Below are positions 57,573 to 64,000 of a stretch of 64,000 nt of DNA, piece by piece (the stretch's first letter is position 1; each line of letters opens with the position of its first letter). The DNA is from G963677185 sp963677185 (GTDB taxonomy: Bacteria; Bacillota; Syntrophomonadia; Syntrophomonadales; Syntrophomonadaceae), in contig OY781889.1 of the NCBI GenBank assembly GCA_963677185.1, positions 1,550,001 through 1,614,000 on the forward strand. The letters are read 5' to 3'. The translations under genes were made by a program, and so were the position numbers. The notes beneath the pieces are model-generated. The model searched no databases and was not told the origin of the DNA. It was given only the letters and a program-made list of their open reading frames with translations.

Positions 57573-60500
57573 TTAAACATCAAAGAAACCGAGGCTGTCC
57601 AGGGCGTAGAAGTATTTATCGAGATAGTCCCGGGTAATATTTCCCCATGAAAAGCCATAACCGATTAGCACCGGCGCAGTCAGATTGCTGGTGCAGGGAA
57701 CCTCCCGCCAGTGAATGTCAGGCTGTTCCAGCAGGAGCCCTTGCACCACTGACTGGGTTTTTTCGTCCTGCGACAGTTGTTCCACCATTTCATCAAATTC
57801 CTGGTCCGGACTCCATTCCACCTGATACCCGAACCTGTCCATAGCTTCGAAAAGCAGAGAATAATTGGCACTAGATGGATTGAAGGTATGGAAAACCGTG
57901 TTTTGTTCGGGGCTGCCGGCCAGTAAAAATATGGCCCTGGCAGTATCGTCTACCGGCGAGAAGTTCACACTGGCTGTTTTAAGCCGGTCAGGCGCACTTT
58001 TCATTAAAGCATACGATTTTAACTGACGCGCAAAAGCGTTGGAGCCCAGATTCATCTGGAACTCCCCATCAGAAAGACGGCCTTGTAAATTGCCCACCCG
58101 CATGATTTTAACCTGTAGCCCGCGGGCTGCAGCTTGCAGCAAATGGTACTCGGCCTGGTATTTGCTTAATATGTACGCATTGAATATTTTTTGCCCGATA
58201 TACAGGCAAGCCTCATCCAATGACATGCCGGTTTTGATTTGCTGTTCGCTGGCACAGCCGCCGACGCTGAGTGTGGATATCTGTACAACGGCAGCGCCCC
58301 GTTTTTCGGCAAAGCGGATGACATTCTGGACGCCGATGGTGTTAACCTGCTGCAATGCGTCGCCATAGGCAAAATGGGAGACATTGGCTGCACTATTAAT
58401 AACCGTGTCGATGTGAATATCCAGGGGGGCGGAGAACAGGTTTTCCAAGGTAACATCGCCCTCTACGGCGTGCAAACGATTATCGCACAGGCGCTGGTCT
58501 ATTTCTTCGAAATAGTAAAACAGCGAGCCTTTTAAGCGCTGCTCGCATTTCAGTTTTCCCTTGGGCCGTATCAGACAATATATGTTGTCCACGGATTGGG
58601 GATGATCCAGTAATTCCTTTAAAATATGAACGCCTAAAAACCCGGTCGCGCCGGTTATTAAAACATTGCCCAGCTTATGCGGCGGGGTGAAAACGGCCAG
58701 CTTGTTTCGGTCCAGAACGGGTTTCAGCATGGAATAATTGAGACGGGCCAGGGTGTCGCCTGCTTCGCTGCTTTCAACCTTCTTGCCGGCGGCCGCCAGC
58801 AGCTTCGGAGTTGGATTTTTAAAAATATCCGCATATGAAAAACTGATGTTCTTACTGCGGGCCTGCAGCATTACTTTTGCTGCCAGCAATGAGGTGCCGC
58901 CGATTTCAAAGAAACTGTCATCAGCACCGACTTGTTCGGCCTGCAGCACCGAGGCGAAAATGCGGCAGAGTTCTGCTTCCTCGGGCGTTTCGGGCTGCGT
59001 ATAATGATGTTCAATCGCAATGGGATATTCCCGCAGAACCTGCAAGTCAATTTTTCCGTTTAGCGTGGCGGGAAGCTGTTCCATAAAGACAAAGACATCC
59101 GGAATCATGTAAGGCGCCAGGTGCAAAGACAGCTGCTCTTTCAGCTCTGCAGCGGAAAGTTCACCCGCAGCGGAATAAAAGGCCGCCAGATGCTGCTGTC
59201 CGGAGATATCCCTCACGATCACTGAACACATAGTGATTTCATTATTATGGCGCATGCAGTTTTCAATTTCGGCCGGTTCAATGCGCAGTCCCCGCAGCTT
59301 GACCTGAGTGTCGTTTCTGCCCTGGTACATGAGCCGTCCGTCCTCTTTGAGATAGCCGATATCGCCAGTGCGGTATAATCGCTCACCTTCAAGGGTGATA
59401 AATTTTTCTCGGTTCAATTCAGGACGGTTCAGATAACCCCGCCCCACCCCGTAGCCGCCGACCAAAATTTCGCCGGCAGCGCCCAGCGGCATATCACGTC
59501 CACTGGCATCAGTAATGCGTACAAAGGTATTCGCTATGGGGCGGCCAATGGATATATCATCGCCCGCCTCGGTTATGGTAGCGCCAATAGTGGTTTCGGT
59601 AGGCCCGTACCCATTATAAATGCGCACTCCGAAGCGGTCTTTCAATGTGTCAACCAGTGAGGCCGGCAAAACTTCACCCGCGGATAAAACCACCTCAACC
59701 CCGCCCAGCGCTTCACAGAAAGAATCTTCGGTCAGATATGCAGAAAGGCGGGTGGGAGTGCAATGCAGGATATTGGCCTGGTTGGCGGCAAGAAGCCCGG
59801 CGATCGCGAGCGGATCGGCCATGGCGTCTTCAGGGGCCATTACCACGAACATTCCGTTTAAGAGCGGAACGAAAATTTCGAACATGGATATATCGAAACA
59901 AATGGACCCGATAGCGACAATTCCCTTGCCATGAACAATAATGTCCCGGTTAAAGGGGTTATTTTCCGGCCGGGTGATGTTTGCAATGCCTTTATGCTCC
60001 AGCAGCACGCCTTTCGGACGCCCGGTTGTACCGGAAGTATAAATGCAATAGGCTGCTTGATCAGGTATGATATCCTGCGGCAGCGCACAATCGCTTCCGC
60101 CCAGCAGTTCGGGGACGCTGGCATAATCTCGTCCGCCAGCGGCCGGCAAGGCGGCATCGGAAATAAGCAGCGCGGCTCCGCTGTCTTCGATCATGTAGTC
60201 AATGCGGCCCGGGGGATACTGGGGATCAACTGGCATAAAAGCTGCACCGGATTTTAGAATTCCCAGCATGCAGGTAATGATATGCGCCGTGCGGGGGAGC
60301 ATAAAAGCTACCAGCTGCTCGCGCTGGATGCCTTTTCGGAGCAGTCCGGCAGCGAGCCGGTCCGACAGCATATCCAATTCTGAAAAGGTAATATGGCGGT
60401 CATTATCAATGACGGCAAAGCGATCTGGATATTTTGCTGCAGACTTTTTAAACAGGGACACAATCGTTGCGCGGGAATCGTAGGGCACGATTCTGCCATG

Positions 60501-61790
60501 GCTGATGGTTTTCAGAAACAAGCTTTCATCAGGGGTCAATATGGACAGGTCGGGAAGTTCTTTCCCGCTCAATGCTTCGCCAATGATTTGCATCAGGGAG
60601 CCGTGAAAAAACTCGAGGCGCTGTTGATTATACAAATCTTCGCGATAGTCATAATCGATTTGATATTGGCCATTGCCGCTGTCGTCACTAATATTGAGGG
60701 TGATATGATTGCCCATGGCACCGCCGGCGGAAAAATCGAGCCTGGCCGGCATAGCTGCCGTCAGCATGCCTTTTTGAAAATTCAAGGTAAATTCGGAAAG
60801 ATTGTTTTCCAATTCGCCGGCAGCTTTCAAATCACTCATGATCCGGGAATAACCGTAGTCTTTGTGTAAAGAGATTGCGTGGCCTTGATTTTTTATCTGC
60901 ATGCATAATGCCGTGAAGGTCGAGTTATCCGGGATTGTAATTCTCAAGGGCACTGCCAGCGCATACATGCCCGGTACGTCCATGGTTCGAATGGAACGCC
61001 CCAGCCGTGGCAGAATAACCACAGAATCATTGGTCTGAACGACCCGGCCCAGGTATATACCCAGTGCAGCGGAAAAAACGGTGTAAGGGGGCAGCTGGTT
61101 TTGAACGCAAAACCGCTGGATTGTGCCGGATAGCTTATTATCGAGCTTTTTACGCAGGCTCAAGCGGGACAGGGTTGCTGCTTTCCCATGTGATAAGACC
61201 GGCTTATCCGGCAGTGAGGACAAATAATCCTTCCAAAATGACCGGTGTTCCGATGTTTTATCCTCGCCCTGGATTATGTGTTCTAAAAAATGCGACTCGG
61301 GTACTGTGACCGCTTTGTCATTTCTTAAATCGCAATATGCCGTGATGATCCGGTCGCATAGAAGCCGCATGCCATATCCGTCCAGCAGTATATGGTGAAT
61401 GCGGATGCTCAATACTCCCCGGCCATTATCCAGCGGATAAATGCACAGGTCGTATAGTATGTTTTGATCAAAGGAAAACGGCAGCACGGCGCGTGCATTC
61501 AATAATTCCTGCGCCTCAGTGGGGGTGCGGGCGGCTGCCATCTGGCATATGCCCCTGCGGCTGCTGTCCAAATACTGTGCGGGTTCACCTTCGTCGGCAG
61601 TGATACAAAGGCGAAAAATATCACTGCGGTCCATAACGACCTGAACCGCTTGTTGAAGCAGACTGAAAGAAACCGGTTCATCCAGCCAAAGAGAACCGTG
61701 AATGACATTAATGGCGCTTCCACTGTAAAACTGTTCATTCAGCCAGATATTGTACTGTGCCGTGGTAAGCGGGATATGGCCATCTTTCAC
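57573..61790 (-). CDS. One-module nonribosomal peptide synthetase, C-A-T-reductase
   Basis: This 1405-residue enzyme has four domains. Condensation is at about 5-430, with HHILLDG at 132-138. Adenylation is about 445-925, with YTSGTTGRPKG near 584-594, NGYGPTETT and the catalytic Lys in NGKIDL. The thiolation domain has FFEIGGTSLL with S967 for phosphopantetheine. The thioester reductase is about 1040-1405, with GATGFLG at 1047-1053 and Y1206-x3-K1210. The end product should be released as an aldehyde or alcohol. An N-terminal condensation domain implies an acyl or aminoacyl donor. By eye the specificity residues read D-I-F-H-L-A-G-I-G, which I cannot assign. The start is GTG after GAGGGGG. 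First gene of an operon with phosphatase and anti-sigma kinase. Confidence 0.93.
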   Translation of the reverse strand: MKDGHIPLTTAQYNIWLNEQFYSGSAINVIHGSLWLDEPVSFSLLQQAVQVVMDRSDIFRLCITADEGEPAQYLDSSRRGICQMAAARTPTEAQELLNARAVLPFSFDQNILYDLCIYPLDNGRGVLSIRIHHILLDGYGMRLLCDRIITAYCDLRNDKAVTVPESHFLEHIIQGEDKTSEHRSFWKDYLSSLPDKPVLSHGKAATLSRLSLRKKLDNKLSGTIQRFCVQNQLPPYTVFSAALGIYLGRVVQTNDSVVILPRLGRSIRTMDVPGMYALAVPLRITIPDNSTFTALCMQIKNQGHAISLHKDYGYSRIMSDLKAAGELENNLSEFTLNFQKGMLTAAMPARLDFSAGGAMGNHITLNISDDSGNGQYQIDYDYREDLYNQQRLEFFHGSLMQIIGEALSGKELPDLSILTPDESLFLKTISHGRIVPYDSRATIVSLFKKSAAKYPDRFAVIDNDRHITFSELDMLSDRLAAGLLRKGIQREQLVAFMLPRTAHIITCMLGILKSGAAFMPVDPQYPPGRIDYMIEDSGAALLISDAALPAAGGRDYASVPELLGGSDCALPQDIIPDQAAYCIYTSGTTGRPKGVLLEHKGIANITRPENNPFNRDIIVHGKGIVAIGSICFDISMFEIFVPLLNGMFVVMAPEDAMADPLAIAGLLAANQANILHCTPTRLSAYLTEDSFCEALGGVEVVLSAGEVLPASLVDTLKDRFGVRIYNGYGPTETTIGATITEAGDDISIGRPIANTFVRITDASGRDMPLGAAGEILVGGYGVGRGYLNRPELNREKFITLEGERLYRTGDIGYLKEDGRLMYQGRNDTQVKLRGLRIEPAEIENCMRHNNEITMCSVIVRDISGQQHLAAFYSAAGELSAAELKEQLSLHLAPYMIPDVFVFMEQLPATLNGKIDLQVLREYPIAIEHHYTQPETPEEAELCRIFASVLQAEQVGADDSFFEIGGTSLLAAKVMLQARSKNISFSYADIFKNPTPKLLAAAGKKVESSEAGDTLARLNYSMLKPVLDRNKLAVFTPPHKLGNVLITGATGFLGVHILKELLDHPQSVDNIYCLIRPKGKLKCEQRLKGSLFYYFEEIDQRLCDNRLHAVEGDVTLENLFSAPLDIHIDTVINSAANVSHFAYGDALQQVNTIGVQNVIRFAEKRGAAVVQISTLSVGGCASEQQIKTGMSLDEACLYIGQKIFNAYILSKYQAEYHLLQAAARGLQVKIMRVGNLQGRLSDGEFQMNLGSNAFARQLKSYALMKSAPDRLKTASVNFSPVDDTARAIFLLAGSPEQNTVFHTFNPSSANYSLLFEAMDRFGYQVEWSPDQEFDEMVEQLSQDEKTQSVVQGLLLEQPDIHWREVPCTSNLTAPVLIGYGFSWGNITRDYLDKYFYALDSLGFFDV

Positions 61791-61932
61791 GGTATGCCCC
61801 CTCTTTTCGAGATTTCTGCAAACAGACTATATAACGGGCGCTCAATAGCCGAAAATAAATGTGCTCGCTTATTCGGTATAATACCTTATATTAGGCGCAA
61901 CGTGAAGTTCAAAGAAATGGGTTGGTTCAACG

Positions 61933-62598
61933 GTGGCAGTCGAACTATTCGCAATAAAGGCACACATGCAGATAAATGGGAAGCATTTTGTTCGGCATAT
62001 TAGCATGGATAAGCAGGAACGGATTGCAAGGTTCGTCAAACGTGACGATGCTGTAAGAGCCCTGCTGGCGGAGCTGCTGATAAGAGCGATTATTTGCTCA
62101 AAACTGGGAATCAGCAACTCTGATATCGAGTTTGCCTTTAACGAACATGGCAAGCCATTATTGTCCGGCTGTGACGACTTTCACTTCAACCTGGCGCACT
62201 CGGGCGATTGGGTTGTATGTGCTGTTGATTCAAAGCCGGTGGGCATTGATATAGAGGAGATTAAACCAGTGGATATGGGGATCGCGGAGATGTTCTTTGC
62301 AGCCCTGGAGTACCAGGATCTGCAAAAGGCCGGGCTGGACAGAGACGCCTATTTCTACGCTCTCTGGACATTGAAGGAGAGTTACCTCAAGGCGATAGGG
62401 ACTGGTCTTTCGGCGGAATTAAAAGCAGTTCCCTTTCGGGTACGGGACAACGGCGGGATACGCGCTCATTTTCAATGTGGCATGTTTTTCAAACAATACA
62501 GTATTAGCCGGGGTTACATACTTTCGGTATGTTCGCATCATAATGCCTTCCCGGCAGAGATAAGCATATTCACTTTAGATGACTTAAAAATAGGCTAA
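61933..62598 (+). CDS. Sfp-type phosphopantetheinyl transferase
   Basis: This 221-residue protein has FNLAHSGDWVVCAV, VGIDIEEI (Mg-binding Asp/Glu) and WTLKESYLKAIG, the three Sfp motifs. It attaches the phosphopantetheine arm of CoA to a carrier Ser, almost certainly S967 of the divergently encoded synthetase. The start is GTG 61933, because the conserved first strand (VELFAIKA) directly follows. A TGA lies upstream in frame, and the next ATG (61966) would remove that strand. TATAAT at 61877-61882 may be its -10. Confidence 0.9.
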   Translation: MAVELFAIKAHMQINGKHFVRHISMDKQERIARFVKRDDAVRALLAELLIRAIICSKLGISNSDIEFAFNEHGKPLLSGCDDFHFNLAHSGDWVVCAVDSKPVGIDIEEIKPVDMGIAEMFFAALEYQDLQKAGLDRDAYFYALWTLKESYLKAIGTGLSAELKAVPFRVRDNGGIRAHFQCGMFFKQYSISRGYILSVCSHHNAFPAEISIFTLDDLKIG

Positions 62599-62687
62599 CG
62601 GGCAGGGATAAGCCAGGCCGGGCTAAAACCCGGCCCGAGTAAGGTTTGTTCCATCTGATTTCGCTCATAATGGTTAACCCGGCCGTT

Positions 62688-62739
62688 GATGTTTTAATAT
62701 TCATCATAGGTTTATACCTATGATGAATATTAAAACATC
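62688..62739. repeat. Perfect 24-base inverted repeat with 4-base loop
   Basis: Bases 62688-62711 and 62716-62739 are exact reverse complements, A/T-rich, separated by TTAT. As RNA it is a 24-pair hairpin; as DNA it could be a cruciform or a large operator. It lies 86 bases before the di-Mop gene and 90 after the transferase. No T run follows. Confidence 0.85.
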
Positions 62740-62824
62740 CTATTATTCATATGACAATCGCAGTGCTATCATGTGATTATACAAGTGGTTGCGCTGCTAT
62801 GGGCAGCAGAAAGGGAGCGATAAT

Positions 62825-63241
62825 ATGAATATAAGCGCAAGAAACAATCTTAAAGGTACAATAGAATCCATCAAGGAAGGTGCAGTCCATGCCGTTGTAG
62901 CGTTGAAGACCGGTGCTGGCGAGGTTGTAACTGCCACTATATCTCTGGACGCGGTAAAAGAGCTGGGCCTTGCGCCGGGCAAGGAAGCGGCCGCAGTGAT
63001 AAAGGCGACCGAAGTCATGATTGGCATTGGAGATATGAAGCTCAGTGCCAGGAATCAGCTGGCCGGCGAAATTGTCGGCATTCAAGAAGGAGCGGTCAAT
63101 GCCATGGTGACCTTGAAAACCGCGGGAGGAAACACCGTGTCATCTGCAATTTCCATGTCAGCTGTGAAAGAACTGGGCCTTGCACCGGGAATTAAAGCCA
63201 AGGCTATTATCAAGGCCACCTCGGTTATGATAGCTGTATAA
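62825..63241 (+). CDS. Di-Mop molbindin
   Basis: This 138-residue protein consists of two Mop domains (about 1-68 and 70-138), each with the SARNxLxGxI...GAVxAxVxLKT...VTATISLDAVKELGLAPGxxAxAVIKATxVMI pattern. Such proteins bind molybdate or tungstate as oligomers and buffer the anion in the cytoplasm. No transporter or DNA-binding domain is attached. GGGAG lies before the ATG. It fits with the HTH/PBP regulator at 20290 in suggesting Mo/W enzymes in this organism. Confidence 0.93.
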   Translation: MNISARNNLKGTIESIKEGAVHAVVALKTGAGEVVTATISLDAVKELGLAPGKEAAAVIKATEVMIGIGDMKLSARNQLAGEIVGIQEGAVNAMVTLKTAGGNTVSSAISMSAVKELGLAPGIKAKAIIKATSVMIAV

Positions 63242-63349
63242 ATCTTGGACGAATAAACCAGAAATCATTATATAGGGCGGATACGAAACAGGTTTTACGG
63301 ATTTTCCGGATGTGCGCATCGCATTCAGGAGTCCCGGGGCCTGTTTCTT

Positions 63350-64000
63350 TTAATTCGCGCGGCATAGTTGCATGAAATCCAGCATGGCGGTGGTCAGAAA
63401 CTTGTTTTTATGATATGCAATGGCCAATTTTCTACTGAAATCCAGGCCATTTATTTTTAACTCCATCAAAGTGCCGGCATCAAGATGTTCTTTAACCAAC
63501 AGCAGGGGCACGACGGCTATGCCGGTATTATGTTTGGCTGCATTAATCAAGGCCGTTGTACTGGTGCTTTCCCAGAAAGGCTTGATGAACAGCCCGGCCT
63601 GGTTCATTCTCATCTCGAAAAGATTTCTGACCCCGGCTCCCCGGTCCCTCAATAAAAGGCGCTCACCGGCGATATCGGCAGCGGCTATCTCCTTTCGGGC
63701 GCACAGCGGATGCTCCGGGGCGGCGATGATCACGATGCGGTCGTCATAGAAGCTTTCCTGCACCAGGTCTGTTTCATTTTGAACCTCCTCAATCAAAGCC
63801 AGGTCCAGTTCATTTTTACGGAGCATTTCTATAAGGAAAGGGGCCTTATTTACAGTCACCCTGATTTCGGAGCGGGGGTGAAAAGCCTGGTATTTTTGAA
63901 TGTATCCCTGTATAAGGACAGCCCCGGCCGAATAGTTGGCGCCTACTTTCAGGTTTTCCTGCTGCGCGTTTTTCTCCAGGCTCTCTTCCATCTCCTCAAT
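63350..64000 (-). CDS. LysR-type regulator, N-terminus cut by the window edge
   Basis: The visible 216 codons encode the effector-binding domain: LKVGANYSAGAVLIQGYIQKYQAFHPRSEIRV, ELDLALIEE, PEHPLCARKEIAAADIAG and TGIAVVPLLLVKEHL, typical of the CysB/CbbR-like fold. The frame stays open to the window edge, so the helix-turn-helix lies outside. The effector and target genes cannot be told. Confidence 0.88.
   Translation of the reverse strand: MEEMEESLEKNAQQENLKVGANYSAGAVLIQGYIQKYQAFHPRSEIRVTVNKAPFLIEMLRKNELDLALIEEVQNETDLVQESFYDDRIVIIAAPEHPLCARKEIAAADIAGERLLLRDRGAGVRNLFEMRMNQAGLFIKPFWESTSTTALINAAKHNTGIAVVPLLLVKEHLDAGTLMELKINGLDFSRKLAIAYHKNKFLTTAMLDFMQLCRAN

Noticed and set aside
1..64000. tRNA, rRNA or tmRNA genes
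   Set aside because: No GGTTCGAATCC-type T-arm in a cloverleaf context or rRNA-like stretch was noticed on either strand; a dedicated tRNA search was not possible.

Overview
The window reads as a chromosomal segment of an anaerobic, clostridia-type Firmicute, most likely a syntrophic or fatty-acid-oxidising member near the Syntrophomonadaceae. The inference rests on three acyl-CoA dehydrogenases, a CoA-transferase of the acetyl-CoA hydrolase/4-hydroxybutyrate family, a sigma-54 activator, a CarD regulator, an LPXTG surface protein, strong AGGAGG-type ribosome sites throughout, and many PAS sensors. No rRNA, tRNA or CRISPR array was seen. Both ends cut genes: a histidine kinase at the left and a LysR regulator at the right.

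Layout: 1-6.2 kb holds a truncated PAS kinase, an isoprenylcysteine-methyltransferase-like membrane protein, a sortase-anchored surface protein behind a PhoB-type direct-repeat promoter, and a DUF763 protein. An intact-looking IS3-family element follows (6319-7927). At 8.2 kb is a small gene carrying six 63-bp in-frame tandem repeats; a repeat-free paralogue lies at 23.3 kb. From 8868 to 14068 a pair of nearly identical 132-bp structured inverted repeats brackets a CoA-transferase/acyl-CoA dehydrogenase/acyl-CoA dehydrogenase operon. That operon has a textbook sigma-54 promoter, and a sigma-54 activator (14221-16239) sits just outside the right repeat.

16-27 kb is a patchwork of regulators and small proteins: a decaying response-regulator/PAS gene, CarD, an HTH/molybdate-type binding-domain regulator, a MORN-repeat protein, a 59-residue conserved small protein, an SDR, a membrane protein/winged-helix/SecD-like lipoprotein operon with a visible operator, and a GNAT protein. 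27-45 kb has a Ser/Thr kinase with an extracellular repeat sensor, an acyltransferase-type membrane protein, a carboxylesterase, a large PAS kinase related to the one at the left edge, an old-yellow-enzyme/dienoyl-CoA-reductase-like protein, HtpG, a DUF3795 protein, a large membrane protein, a third acyl-CoA dehydrogenase and a MaoC-like protein.

45-64 kb contains a stalk-domain serine hydrolase, a lipoprotein, a secreted beta-propeller protein, a diguanylate cyclase, two nitroreductases, STAS proteins, and a one-module nonribosomal peptide synthetase (C-A-T-reductase). The synthetase shares an operon with a SpoIIE-type phosphatase and an RsbW-type anti-sigma kinase; a convergent STAS-fusion protein and a divergent Sfp-type phosphopantetheinyl transferase flank it. 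A di-Mop molbindin and the truncated LysR regulator end the window.

The most interesting items are the structured inverted repeats around the sigma-54 operon, the repeat-bearing small-protein family with its shared leader, and the synthetase wired to a partner-switching module.
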